Shown here: piece after piece, positions 34,775 through 43,815 of the stretch
How positions within the stretch are numbered: position 1 is the stretch's first letter
Layout: every line of letters starts with the position of its first letter
NCBI GenBank assembly: GCA_020161575.1
Contig: JAIUNR010000003.1
Coordinates: 186,001 to 250,000 of the forward strand
Reading direction: 5' to 3'
DNA length: 64,000 nucleotides
DNA from: Pseudomonadota bacterium
GTDB taxonomy: Bacteria; Pseudomonadota; Alphaproteobacteria; Rhizobiales; Beijerinckiaceae
Notes under the pieces: generated by a model
What the model was told of the DNA's origin: nothing
Databases searched by the model: none
What the model saw: the letters and a program-made list of their open reading frames with translations, nothing else
Translations under genes and position numbers: made by a program

Positions 34775-35203
34775 ATGACGACATCCGCTGATATCGCCCT
34801 GATCGAATTGCTGCGCGAGAATGCCCGCGCCTCCACCAGCGAACTCGCGCGCCGGCTCGGCGTTTCACGCACCACGGTGCAAAGCCGCCTTGAAAGACTG
34901 GAACGGCAGGGGGTGATCGCGGGCTATACGATCCGCCTCGCGGGAGAGTTCGAGCGCAACCTCGTGCGCGCGCATATCCTGCTCACCGTCTCGCCCAAGG
35001 CCGCGCACAAGGTCGAGGCGGCCTTGCGCCGCATCGCCGGCGTCAGGCTGCTTCATTCGGTCAGCGGGTCCTTCGATATGATCGTGGTGGTGGAGGCAGG
35101 CTCCATCGGCGATCTCGACGGCCTGATCGACGAGATCGGCGCGCTGGAAGGCGTGGAGCGCACCATGTCCTCGATCATCCTGTCCACGCGCATCGAGCGG
35201 TAG
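34775..35203 (+). CDS. Lrp/AsnC family transcriptional regulator
   Basis: 142 residues. HTH at about 5-55: ALIELLRENARASTSELARR and LGVSRTTVQSRLERLERQGV. The RAM/ligand domain follows (RAHILLTVSPKAAHKVEAAL, HSVSGSFDMIVVVEAGS). It likely regulates the divergent saccharopine-dehydrogenase-like gene and itself. There is almost no room for a ribosome site, so the mRNA may be leaderless or short-leadered. Its stop touches the convergent Na/Pi gene. Confidence 0.94.
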   Translation: MTTSADIALIELLRENARASTSELARRLGVSRTTVQSRLERLERQGVIAGYTIRLAGEFERNLVRAHILLTVSPKAAHKVEAALRRIAGVRLLHSVSGSFDMIVVVEAGSIGDLDGLIDEIGALEGVERTMSSIILSTRIER

Positions 35204-36889
35204 TTATTGCGCCGGCGCGGCGCTTTCCCGCGCCCGTCCCGCCGCGCGCACGCGCAGCCGTGTCTCGGCCAACTCGCCCTCCGCTTCCAGAATCGGATAG
35301 GCGACCGAGGTGAGATGGCCGATGATCCGCTTGAGATCGCGGATCACATCGAGATGGATGGCGCTGGTCTCGATGGATTCCGGCCTGCCGTCCTTGAGCC
35401 TTGCGAAATGGTTGGCGGCCGCATCCCGCTCCGCGCTGCGGATCACGATCTTGTCCTCGATCAGGCGCCGGGCAAGGCCGACATCGCGCGTCGCGAAGAC
35501 ATTGAGCGCCAGGCGCATCGTGTCCATGACGCGGGCATGGAAAGCCTCGATCTCCGCCATGCCCTCGGGCGAGAAGGAATAGCCGTTCTTCACCTTCTTG
35601 GCCGCGAGTTCCATGAGATTCTTGTCGATGATATCGCCAATATGCTCGAGGTTCATCGTGAAGGTCAGGATCTCGACATAGCGTCGGCTTTCCTCGTCGC
35701 TCATCTCGGCCTTGGACGCCTGAACAAGGTAGAGCTTGATCGCCTCGTGCAGCCGGTCAATGGCGTCATCGCGTGCTTCGACCTCCTTCACCACCTCCAT
35801 CGTGCCGCCGAGAATGGCGCCAAGCGCCCCTTTCATCATGTCCCCGACCCTCTCGCCGAGGCCAAGTGTCTCGCGCATCGCGCAGGCAAGCGCCTCGGAG
35901 GGCGTATCGAGCACATTGGGATCGAGATGGCGCGGGGCGATCTCTTCCGGGGCCGCATCATCCGCGACATAGCGTTCGAGCAGCCGCGTCAGCGGCTTGA
36001 GCGCGATCAGTCCGAACAACGCGACAACGAGGTTGAAGAGCATATGCGCGCTCACCACCAGCCTTGCGGGGTCCGCGATATGCGCACCGAGCAGTTCCGC
36101 GACCGGCTGGGTGAAGGGAATCGCCACCAGCGCGCCCATGCCGCGCAAGGCCAGATTGCCGATAACCATGCGCCGCCCCGCGGCGGGCCCCTTCGCGAGC
36201 GCGGTCCAGGGCGAGAAGGCACCGCCGATATTCGCGCCGAGCACCATCACCAGCGCCACCGGCGCGCTGACGGCACCGGACCCCGCAAGCGACATGATGA
36301 AAAGCACGATGGCGAGGCTCGAATGCGCGAAATAGGTCAGCAGCGCGATCACGACCATCGCCAGCGCTGTCTCCGCGCCCAGTTGCGCGAGTACACTGCG
36401 TACGAGCTGTGAATCGCGCATGGCCGCCGCAGCGCCGGAAAGCTCCTGAAGCGCCAGCAGCATCAACGCAAGACCGATGAAAATCCGCCCGATACCCTTC
36501 GCGCGGTCGCTGTCATGCGAAAGGAACACGATGACCCCGATTGCGGCGAGAACCGGCCAGGCGGAGGAGATACGGAAGGCGAGTAGCTGGGCGGCGATCG
36601 TCGTGCCGACATCCGCGCCGAGCATCACCGCCAGCGCCGCCGAGAGCCCGATCAGGCCCCGGCCCGCGAAGGAGCCGACAATCATCGCCACGGCGGTCGA
36701 GGATTGCAGCATCACCGCCGCAGCCAGCCCCGAGAAGAAGGCGCGGAACCGATTGCGCAGGGCTGTCGCCACAAGCTTGCGCAATTGCGGCCCGAGCGCG
36801 CGTGTCACCCCCGTGCGCACCATGCGGATGCCCCAGACGAGCAGCGCGACGCCGCCGATGATCAGCAGCAGAACCTCGGTTCCGATCAT
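35204..36889 (-). CDS. Na/Pi cotransporter family protein with PhoU-like tail
   Basis: 561 residues from ATG 36889. Two inverted NptA-type repeats in the membrane part: AAVMLQSSTAVAMIVGSFAG with GADVGTTIAAQLLAF, and YFAHSSLAIVLFIMSLAGSG with MVLGANIGGAFSPW. The C-terminal 200 residues are helical and PhoU-like (EILTFTMNLEHIGDIIDKNL). Such proteins import phosphate with sodium or affect phosphate signalling. The upstream frame extension lacks coding character, hence the chosen start. Confidence 0.92.
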   Translation of the reverse strand: MIGTEVLLLIIGGVALLVWGIRMVRTGVTRALGPQLRKLVATALRNRFRAFFSGLAAAVMLQSSTAVAMIVGSFAGRGLIGLSAALAVMLGADVGTTIAAQLLAFRISSAWPVLAAIGVIVFLSHDSDRAKGIGRIFIGLALMLLALQELSGAAAAMRDSQLVRSVLAQLGAETALAMVVIALLTYFAHSSLAIVLFIMSLAGSGAVSAPVALVMVLGANIGGAFSPWTALAKGPAAGRRMVIGNLALRGMGALVAIPFTQPVAELLGAHIADPARLVVSAHMLFNLVVALFGLIALKPLTRLLERYVADDAAPEEIAPRHLDPNVLDTPSEALACAMRETLGLGERVGDMMKGALGAILGGTMEVVKEVEARDDAIDRLHEAIKLYLVQASKAEMSDEESRRYVEILTFTMNLEHIGDIIDKNLMELAAKKVKNGYSFSPEGMAEIEAFHARVMDTMRLALNVFATRDVGLARRLIEDKIVIRSAERDAAANHFARLKDGRPESIETSAIHLDVIRDLKRIIGHLTSVAYPILEAEGELAETRLRVRAAGRARESAAPAQ

Positions 36890-36990
36890 AGTCCCATCAG
36901 TCTCCCAGCGATAATCATGTAGCCGACTTATTAACTTCGCGGAAATTGTACCGCTGCGCAAGCGGCACATGCATGAGCGACAGCTTTTGA

Positions 36991-38166
36991 TCAGATAAAA
37001 TGCTTCAACCGCCCAGGAAGTTCCGAGAGAACCTCGACCCCGACATTCGCGAAGGCAAAGCGCAGATGCGTCTCGCGCCCCGGCCCGAAATAAGGGCCCG
37101 GCAGGGTGAGGATACCGAGTTCGGTCGCGAGCCGGCGCCCCGTTTCAATGGCTGTCTTCTCAGGAAACGGATGCGCGACAAAGGCGAAATAGGCCCCCAC
37201 CGAATCAACCCGCCAGGCATTGAGCGGCGCGAAAGCCGCACGACACGCCTCTGCCCGGCGGCGCAATTCGTCGCGCTGTGCCTCCCGCCACGGGCGAATG
37301 CCCTCGATCGCCCAGGCGACCGCCTTCTGCGCGATGCGTGGCGGGCAGATCTGGATGTTGTCGAGCACCTTGGCCAGTTCCGCCATAAAAGCAGCATGCG
37401 CGGTGATGGCGCCGAGGCGATAGCCCGGAATCGCATAGGCTTTCGAGAATGAATAGAGCTGGATCACGTGATCCGCCCAATCCGGGTTGGCCAGCTCCTC
37501 ATGCGGGCGCCCCGAGCCCGCGGGCAGGAAATCGCGGTAGGTCTCGTCGAGCACAAGCGCGATTCCCTTCTCGCGCGCGAGCTTCGCGAAGGCGGCGATC
37601 GTCGCGGGCGGATAGATCGCGCCGGTCGGGTTGTTTGGCGTCACCAGCAGGATCGCCTTGACGGAAGGATCGATCAGCCCTGCGGCCTGCTCGACATCCG
37701 GCACGAAACCGTCCTCCGGCCGACAGTGAAGCGGGACCACCCCGACTCCCAGCATGTCCAGTGACATCTTGTGGTTGAAATACCAGGGCGCGGGGAGAAT
37801 CACCCGCTCGCCCGGCGCCGCCAGGGCAAGCATCGTCGCTACGAAAGCCTGATTGCAGCCGGCCGTGATGGCGACCTGCGAATCGGGCACGCTGGTGCCA
37901 TAGGTCGTGCTGACATCCGCCGCATAGGCTGCGCGCAGCTCGGAATCGCCAAGGATCGGGCCATAGCGGAAAGCTTCCCCGGCAGCCTCCTCCACGAGTT
38001 TGTCGAGCAGCGCATCGGGGGGCGGCGTGCCGGGAACCGCCTGCGACAGATCGATCAAGGGGCCGTGGCGCCCGTCATATTGCGTGATCCAGCCCTTGGC
38101 TTCGGGAATCGGCGGGGTATCGACAGCGCGGATATTCGCGCTGAAACGGAAGGCAGGAACGGACAC
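36991..38166 (-). CDS. Class I/II aminotransferase
   Basis: 391 residues from a GTG start with GAGG 6 bases before it. PLP site K242 in SFSKAYAIPGYRLG; D207 in LVLDETYRDF contacts the pyridine nitrogen; TPNNPTGAIY is present and the substrate-carboxylate arginine is probably in THLRFAFAN. It belongs to the AspC/aromatic group of fold type I enzymes. The substrate pair is not predictable. Confidence 0.93.
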   Translation of the reverse strand: MSVPAFRFSANIRAVDTPPIPEAKGWITQYDGRHGPLIDLSQAVPGTPPPDALLDKLVEEAAGEAFRYGPILGDSELRAAYAADVSTTYGTSVPDSQVAITAGCNQAFVATMLALAAPGERVILPAPWYFNHKMSLDMLGVGVVPLHCRPEDGFVPDVEQAAGLIDPSVKAILLVTPNNPTGAIYPPATIAAFAKLAREKGIALVLDETYRDFLPAGSGRPHEELANPDWADHVIQLYSFSKAYAIPGYRLGAITAHAAFMAELAKVLDNIQICPPRIAQKAVAWAIEGIRPWREAQRDELRRRAEACRAAFAPLNAWRVDSVGAYFAFVAHPFPEKTAIETGRRLATELGILTLPGPYFGPGRETHLRFAFANVGVEVLSELPGRLKHFI

Positions 38167-38301
38167 GGGAACCTCGTCGCCTGTGGATTTTCGGCAAGCT
38201 TAGCCGGGTACTGAGCATCGGCAAGCAGGATTCGCACCGGATTGACGGCGCATGGTTTCGTGCGATGCTGGCGAGTGCTCCGCTATCGGGGAGAGACGGC
38301 G

Positions 38302-39105
38302 ATGAAGCGCGTACTTTCGACCCTGCTATGCCTGTCCGCTATCCTGCCTGCCTTCGCCGGCCCAGCTTGGGCCGATTCCTGTCTCGGTCCCATCGCCCGC
38401 GCCCCCGCGCTCTATCATGCGGAATCCGCCCTCCTCCGGCCCGCTGCGCTCGCGGCCGGCGAGGTCGCTATCACCTATATCGGCCACTCGACCTTCACGA
38501 TCGAGACGCCCGGCGGTGTCATCGCCGCAACCGATTACAACGATTACGTTCGTCCGCAGGCCCTGCCGGACGTCGCCACGATGAACCATGCGCATCTGAC
38601 GCATTACACGCCGCGACCGGACCCGGCGATCCGCCATGTCCTGCGCGGCTGGAGCTTCGACGGGCGCAAGCCGAGCCACGATATCCAGGAGCGCGATCTC
38701 CGGGTGCGCAATGTGCCCACCAACATCCGGGGAGAAGGCGGCACGGAATATGCCGGCAACTCCATATTCATCTTCGAGGCCGCCGGCTTGTGCATCGCCC
38801 ATCTCGGCCATCTCCACCATACGCTGACCCCCGAGCATCTCAAGGCGATCGGCCAGGTGGATATCGTCCTCGCGGCGGTGGACGGCTCCTGGACCGTCGA
38901 TCTCGACGGCATTGTCGAGGTGATCGGCCAACTGAACCCCAAGCTCGTCATCCCGATGCATTACATGTCGCGGAGCGTGCTGGAACGCTTCCTTACCCGG
39001 ATGCGTGACACGGCGGAGATCCGCCATGCCGGCAATGCGAGTATGGTCTTCTCACGTGCGAAATTGCCAACTAGCTTGGCAATTTTGGTTCTAGATGGGC
39101 GATGA
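38302..39105 (+). CDS. Exported MBL-fold metallo-hydrolase
   Basis: 267 residues from ATG 38302 (GGGGAGAG upstream). A signal peptide occupies 1-25 (ending AGPAWADS). The L-ascorbate/UlaG-like MBL fold shows in VAITYIGHSTFTIETPGGV, VIAATDYNDYV and LCIAHLGHLHHTLTPEHL; the metal-binding HxHxD motif is degenerate (NHAHLTHYT). PKLVIPMHYM supplies a late histidine. Substrate unknown. Its 3' end carries a perfect inverted repeat. Confidence 0.85.
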   Translation: MKRVLSTLLCLSAILPAFAGPAWADSCLGPIARAPALYHAESALLRPAALAAGEVAITYIGHSTFTIETPGGVIAATDYNDYVRPQALPDVATMNHAHLTHYTPRPDPAIRHVLRGWSFDGRKPSHDIQERDLRVRNVPTNIRGEGGTEYAGNSIFIFEAAGLCIAHLGHLHHTLTPEHLKAIGQVDIVLAAVDGSWTVDLDGIVEVIGQLNPKLVIPMHYMSRSVLERFLTRMRDTAEIRHAGNASMVFSRAKLPTSLAILVLDGR

Positions 39106-39121
39106 AATTGCGAATTCGCAA
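39061..39121. promoter_or_regulatory. Two inverted repeats before the dioxygenase gene
   Basis: AAATTGCCAA and TTGGCAATTT (39061-39070, 39076-39085) form a 10-bp-armed repeat with a 5-base spacer. 22 bases later lies the perfect palindrome TTGCGAATTCGCAA (39108-39121), 14 bases before the ATG. Both have an AATTGC-type half-site. They look like paired operators for one regulator; the first could also form a hairpin ending the MBL transcript. Confidence 0.5.
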
Positions 39122-39135
39122 ATTATATTGCGGGT

Positions 39136-39951
39136 ATGAACATTCATCTCCCGCATGACACCGCCGCAACCCCGACCATGCCTGTCCTCTTCATCGGACA
39201 TGGCAGCCCCATGCACGCCATCGAGGATAGCGCTTTTTCGCGCGCCTGGCAGGAAATGGGCGCCTCCCTGCCCGCGCCGCGCGCCATCCTCGTGATTTCC
39301 GCGCATTGGATGACACGCGGCACGAGCCTCGTGCATATCGGCGCGCGCCCCCGCACCATCCATGATTTCGGCGGTTTTCCACGCGCATTGCACGAAATGC
39401 ATTATCCGGCGCCCGGCGCGCCCGATCTCGCGGCGGAGACGCTCGAGCTTCTCCATGCCCATCACGCAGAGGCGGATGTCGAATGGGGGCTAGATCACGG
39501 CGCCTGGTGCATCCTCTCGCGCCTCTATCCCAAGGCGGACGTGCCGGTCTACCAGCTCTCGCTCGATCTCTCGCGCCCGCTGGCGGATCACCTGACGCTG
39601 GCGCGCGACCTGCGCCGCCTGCGCAAGCGCGGTGTGCTCATCGTCGGCTCCGGGAATATCGTGCATAATCTGATGGCGACCCGGCACGGCGCGACGCCCT
39701 ATGAATGGGCGGCGGAATTCGACGATCTCGTCGCGACGGCGATTACCGACCGTGCCCATGGCCGCCTCGCGGAGTTCTCTCCCGGTGATCCCCTGTTCCG
39801 TGCCTGCCATCCGACGCTGGAGCATTACCTCCCGCTGCTCTATTCGCTCGGCGCGACCGAAGGCGGCGACAAGCCGGAATTCTTCACACAGGGCATCGAA
39901 AGCGGCGCGCTTTCGATGCGTTCGGTGATTTTCCGCCCGGAAGCGCCCTGA
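39136..39951 (+). CDS. Class III extradiol dioxygenase (DODA/YgiD-like)
   Basis: 271 residues. Metal and active-site blocks of the 4,5-DOPA dioxygenase family: VLFIGHGSPMHAIED (first His), VISAHWMTRG (second His), GLDHGAWCILSRLYP, and GSGNIVHNLM (third region). These enzymes use a single metal to open catechol rings, although many bacterial members have unknown substrates. AT-rich palindromes upstream suggest tight control. It ends at the chemoreceptor stop (convergent). Confidence 0.92.
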   Translation: MNIHLPHDTAATPTMPVLFIGHGSPMHAIEDSAFSRAWQEMGASLPAPRAILVISAHWMTRGTSLVHIGARPRTIHDFGGFPRALHEMHYPAPGAPDLAAETLELLHAHHAEADVEWGLDHGAWCILSRLYPKADVPVYQLSLDLSRPLADHLTLARDLRRLRKRGVLIVGSGNIVHNLMATRHGATPYEWAAEFDDLVATAITDRAHGRLAEFSPGDPLFRACHPTLEHYLPLLYSLGATEGGDKPEFFTQGIESGALSMRSVIFRPEAP

Positions 39952-41892
39952 TCAGGCGACAAGCTTGTTGAGCGCCGCATCCAGCGGGGCTTCGAGCTGC
40001 ATCTGCTGCCGACCGCCGCTCGTGACCACGCGGGCACCGCGCCGTTCACCATCAACGAATTCGAGCGTGACAGCCTGCCCGTCCGGCAGGCCAGCGATCG
40101 GTACGACACCGAGACGAGTGCCGCCCGTTTCAAGGATCGTCGTCGGGTGCCGGTGTCCTTGCGCATCGATCACGACAAGCTGGCGCAGCTGGCGCCGGCT
40201 CTCATTCCGGCGCGCCTCAAGATCGGCGGCGAGATCGGCAAGCAGCTTGTCGACAGCCCCGGACAGGCCCTCCGCCGCGCCGCCGAGCTTGTCGGATGTG
40301 CCGGCAAGGCGGTTGGCCTGCTCGTTCGTGCGGTTGATGGACGAGGTAACACCGAGAACATTCGAGGCTGCCTGCGTCGAGCCTTCGGAGGCGGCGGAAA
40401 TCGAGCGCGCGATCTCATGCGTCGCGGCTTCCTGCTCCTCCACCGCCGCCGCGATCGCAGTCGTCTGCGCATCGATTTCCGAAACGGTATGGGTGATCGC
40501 CTTGAGCGAGCTGACGGCATTGTCCGTCGCACCCTGGATCGCGGAAATCTGCTGGGAGATTTCTTCCGTCGCCCGCGCGGTCTGATCGGCGAGATTCTTG
40601 ACCTCGGAGGCGACCACCGCGAAGCTACGCCCGGCATCGCCGGCGCGCGCCGCCTCGATGGTCGCGTTGAGGGCGAGCATGTTGGTCTGCTCGGCGATGG
40701 AATTGATGAGGCCGACGATCGCGCCGATCCGGTTGCCGAGTTCGACCAGGCCGGAAATATCCGAATCCGTCTGGCGCGCGGCATCCATCGCGACGCGGAC
40801 GCGCTCCGAGGTCTTGTGAACCTGTTGCGAGATTTCACGGCTCGCCGAGGTCAGCTCGCTCGCCGCCTTGCCAACCGTCTCAAGATTGGAGGAGGAAAAT
40901 TCAGCGGCTTCCCGTGCTTTCTCCGCGCCATTGGACGCTTGCGAAGCGATGCCGATCAGATGCCCGGATGTATCGCGCATCGTCCCGAATTCATTGTCAA
41001 AGGTCTTGCGAACGGAAGCCACCGCCTCACGGAACTGCGCCAGCATCGCCTCGATCGCGCCCAGCCGGTCGCGCTCGAGCAGGCGCGTCTTCCGGCCCTC
41101 GGCTTCGAGGCGGCGACGCTCGATCTCGTTCTGCTGGAACGACAGGACCGCACGCGCCATCGCGCCGATCTCGTTGCGTCTCTCGGCTTCATCCAGCCGA
41201 ATTCCGGTATCGCCGGCGGCGAGCGTTTCCATCTTGTCGCGCAACCCCATCAGCGGCGCCACCACCGCGCGCGACACGAAGAACAGCCCGCCCGCGAGAA
41301 CAACCAGAAGGACCACGCCCCCCGCGATCTGCAGGGTGACGGCGACCGCTCCGTTGCCCTGGGCCGTCATCATGTTCTTCTCGATGGAAGAAAGCTGGTG
41401 CTTGATCAAACCGTCGATTTTCTCGGTCAGCGGATCGATCGCTGGATAAAGCTCCTTCTGGGCGAGCAGCTTGAGGGCATCCTGATCCTTCTTCTCCATT
41501 GTGGCGATAATCTTCGCGATCAGGTAGGCGGAGCTGTGCATCATCGCGTCATATTCACGCGCCAGCGCCTTCTCCTCCTGTGCGAGGTTTTTCTTCATGA
41601 AGGCGTTCCAGTTGTCGCTGATCTCCTTTTCAGAGGCGCGGACCAAATTGAGCCCCTCTTCCCAGCTTATCGCCTGCGCCGCCGTCTTGTGCGTCGTATC
41701 CACGATGGTGACGGCGTAGGAATCGGAAATACCCTTGAGAAGCATCAGCGGTTTGACATGCTCGGTGCTGATATTCTGGATGGCATCCGTGAGCTGCCGG
41801 ATGGCGAACACCGCGATCCCCCCTCCGATAGCCCCGAAGAGCACGAGGACCAGCATGACGGCCTGAAGCGAGCGACGTATGGAGAAGGACAC
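39952..41892 (-). CDS. Methyl-accepting chemotaxis protein with PilZ-like C-terminal extension
   Basis: 646 residues from a GTG start with AGAGG just before it. Transmembrane helix 1 at about 11-33, periplasmic four-helix sensor to about 185, helix 2 at about 188-210, HAMP 210-262, then the signalling domain with the hairpin tip [20 protein letters not shown]. After the usual end (about 560) comes an 80-residue extension beginning [15 protein letters not shown] and ending [13 protein letters not shown], which resembles a PilZ domain, a known c-di-GMP binder. It reports a periplasmic stimulus to CheA. Confidence 0.94.
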   Translation of the reverse strand: MSFSIRRSLQAVMLVLVLFGAIGGGIAVFAIRQLTDAIQNISTEHVKPLMLLKGISDSYAVTIVDTTHKTAAQAISWEEGLNLVRASEKEISDNWNAFMKKNLAQEEKALAREYDAMMHSSAYLIAKIIATMEKKDQDALKLLAQKELYPAIDPLTEKIDGLIKHQLSSIEKNMMTAQGNGAVAVTLQIAGGVVLLVVLAGGLFFVSRAVVAPLMGLRDKMETLAAGDTGIRLDEAERRNEIGAMARAVLSFQQNEIERRRLEAEGRKTRLLERDRLGAIEAMLAQFREAVASVRKTFDNEFGTMRDTSGHLIGIASQASNGAEKAREAAEFSSSNLETVGKAASELTSASREISQQVHKTSERVRVAMDAARQTDSDISGLVELGNRIGAIVGLINSIAEQTNMLALNATIEAARAGDAGRSFAVVASEVKNLADQTARATEEISQQISAIQGATDNAVSSLKAITHTVSEIDAQTTAIAAAVEEQEAATHEIARSISAASEGSTQAASNVLGVTSSINRTNEQANRLAGTSDKLGGAAEGLSGAVDKLLADLAADLEARRNESRRQLRQLVVIDAQGHRHPTTILETGGTRLGVVPIAGLPDGQAVTLEFVDGERRGARVVTSGGRQQMQLEAPLDAALNKLVA

Positions 41893-41948
41893 GTTAACCT
41901 CTTCGTTTATCGTATAAATTCTACCTTGAGTTGTGTTAATGCTATGTA

Positions 41949-41975
41949 AAATGCCCGCTGAATCGGGCGGGCACT
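41949..41975 (-). terminator. Terminator of the opgH operon
   Basis: On the minus strand, GCCCGC (41972-41967) pairs with GCGGGC (41958-41953), followed by ATTTTAC. It lies 30 bases past the stop of the secreted-protein gene at 42003. Confidence 0.65.
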
Positions 41976-42002
41976 CAATCTTTTCAGCTACTTGCCTATC
42001 AG

Positions 42003-43034
42003 CTACTTGGAGAAGCGCGAGAAGGTCATGTCGGGCGAGGACATGTTATGGCGCGAAGGCGTGTAGCGCCCGGCCCAGAACTCGGTCGTATCGCCGCCCT
42101 TGTAATCTAGGATGTGTTCCTCGCCCCAGCGCGTGACCCCCTTGCGGCGATACGCCACGCGCGAGGCATCGTTATTGATCTCGGTGACATACATCGAGCG
42201 CAGGGCCGCGAAGGGCTTGTCCTTGGGCAGATTGCCGGAAAGCTCGACCTCAAGGCTGATATGGTCGAAGTCCAGCTTGTCGAGCTTGAGGCTGCCCTCG
42301 CCACCATCGCGGAAGGGGAAATGGAAGGTCAGCGTTTCCGGCTCGAAGCGGATTTCCTTGAACGCCACGACAGGGCGACCTTCCATCGTCACCGGCCCGA
42401 CCATGAAGGAGGAGCCATAGGCGGTCCAGTTCATGTGCTTGGCCGGCAGCGGCCGGGCGCGCCAATAGCCATCCGGCGGGTAGACCACCAGCATCTCCTC
42501 CATGCGCTGACCGATGCGCTGGTAGACCTGAACGAGGTGGATGCCGTGCTCGACCTTGTCGCCCACCTTCACGGGCACATCCGCCGGGCGCCAGAATCCG
42601 GGATACACCTGCCCGACGATCCACAGCCATGGGGTTTCGTAGAGCGTCACCTGCCGCGGCTTGCCGGGATTGAAGACCGGATCGGAGGACATGTCGCAAT
42701 CGGTGAAATCCGGCAGAGCCAGATCTTCCTTGAGCGTGCCGATATAGGCCGGGTGGATCGCCTGCACCCGGAACTTGCGGATCTCGGGTCCCAGGAAGCG
42801 GATGTCGATATTGTCCTTCTCGGCGCAGACTTCCGGCTCCGAATGGTTCTCGACCCGCACTGTCTCGCTCGGCGGCTTCTTGTTATGGGCGCCGAGGGTG
42901 GTTTGGTCGGGCGCGGAAGTCTGGGCTTGCGCAGTATCGTCGCAGCACATGAGAACACCTGTCAGAAGAAGGAGGGAGGAAAGGAAGGCGAAGTGTTTTT
43001 TCGGCCAGGCGCCAAAGCGCGACGCGCCGTTCAT
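42003..43034 (-). CDS. Secreted protein of unknown family in the opgH operon
   Basis: About 343 residues from ATG 43034; ATG 43064 is an alternative that would overlap the upstream gene. Signal peptide: basic start, hydrophobic [13 protein letters not shown], then [11 protein letters not shown]. The mature part is beta-rich with conserved-looking pieces such as [57 protein letters not shown] and [15 protein letters not shown]. No catalytic motif or known fold is evident. As last gene after the glucan synthase and methyltransferase it may bind or process periplasmic glucan, by context alone. Confidence 0.75.
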   Translation of the reverse strand: MNGASRFGAWPKKHFAFLSSLLLLTGVLMCCDDTAQAQTSAPDQTTLGAHNKKPPSETVRVENHSEPEVCAEKDNIDIRFLGPEIRKFRVQAIHPAYIGTLKEDLALPDFTDCDMSSDPVFNPGKPRQVTLYETPWLWIVGQVYPGFWRPADVPVKVGDKVEHGIHLVQVYQRIGQRMEEMLVVYPPDGYWRARPLPAKHMNWTAYGSSFMVGPVTMEGRPVVAFKEIRFEPETLTFHFPFRDGGEGSLKLDKLDFDHISLEVELSGNLPKDKPFAALRSMYVTEINNDASRVAYRRKGVTRWGEEHILDYKGGDTTEFWAGRYTPSRHNMSSPDMTFSRFSK

Positions 43035-43050
43035 CGCAAGGGCTCCGATC

Positions 43051-43815
43051 TCAGAGGAAGGCATAGACATCCCCCGAATTCGCATCATGCGGCAGCGAGG
43101 CGATATGCGCGGCCATGTCGCCGGCGGGAACGGGATCGGAAAAGTGCATGTGCTGGCTTTCCCCGAGCGCGACATTGAACCTGTAGGGTCCCAGCGCCGC
43201 GATCATCGCGATGCATTTGGCCGCAACATCGCGCTGGATTGTCGTGAACTCGAAGGAAAGCGCACGCACGGGCTTCGTGAGTCCGGCAAGGACATCCGCC
43301 TCGAAACCCTCGACATCGATCTTGATGAAATCCGGCATCCCGTGCCGGGCGATCAGCGCGTCGAGCGTCGTCACAGGCACTTCGATCGCGCGGTCCCAGA
43401 CCTGCCCTTCCCAGCCTGCCGCGCCATCCGCCGCCTTCACGAAATCGGACGAAGCGGTGGTCACGGTCGGGTTGGCCGAATTGACATGCAGCGTCAGCGT
43501 GCCCGCCTTCGGGCCACACGCACCTTCCAACAGGGTGACGCCGGCATCCTCCGCATAGACCGCGCGGATCGCGCCGGCACAATCCGGCTGCGGCTCCAGC
43601 GCGACGACGCGCACGCCCAGCCGACGGAAAGAGCCGATCCGGTCGCCGACATGGCTGCCGATGTCGAAGGCCAGCGCGCCGGATTTGAGGATGCGCCCGT
43701 AGAGCGCATCCATGGCATCATCGCGTGGCTGGTCCCCGTAATAGACCTCGAAGGAGCGCGTGAGGCGCGGCCATTGCGCGCCAAGCGCCGCGATACGATC
43801 AGCCGGGAGGGTCAC
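43051..43815 (-). CDS. FkbM family methyltransferase
   Basis: 254 residues from a GTG at 43815 that overlaps the opgH stop as GTGA. SAM motif I: ALAFDIGSHVGDRIGSFRRL; motif II: VVALEPQPDCAGAI; then the FkbM hallmark DALIARHGMPDFIKIDVEGF. FkbM-type enzymes methylate hydroxyl groups of sugars and natural products. The overlap with the glucan synthase suggests methylation of the glucan or its precursor. Confidence 0.9.
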   Translation of the reverse strand: MTLPADRIAALGAQWPRLTRSFEVYYGDQPRDDAMDALYGRILKSGALAFDIGSHVGDRIGSFRRLGVRVVALEPQPDCAGAIRAVYAEDAGVTLLEGACGPKAGTLTLHVNSANPTVTTASSDFVKAADGAAGWEGQVWDRAIEVPVTTLDALIARHGMPDFIKIDVEGFEADVLAGLTKPVRALSFEFTTIQRDVAAKCIAMIAALGPYRFNVALGESQHMHFSDPVPAGDMAAHIASLPHDANSGDVYAFL

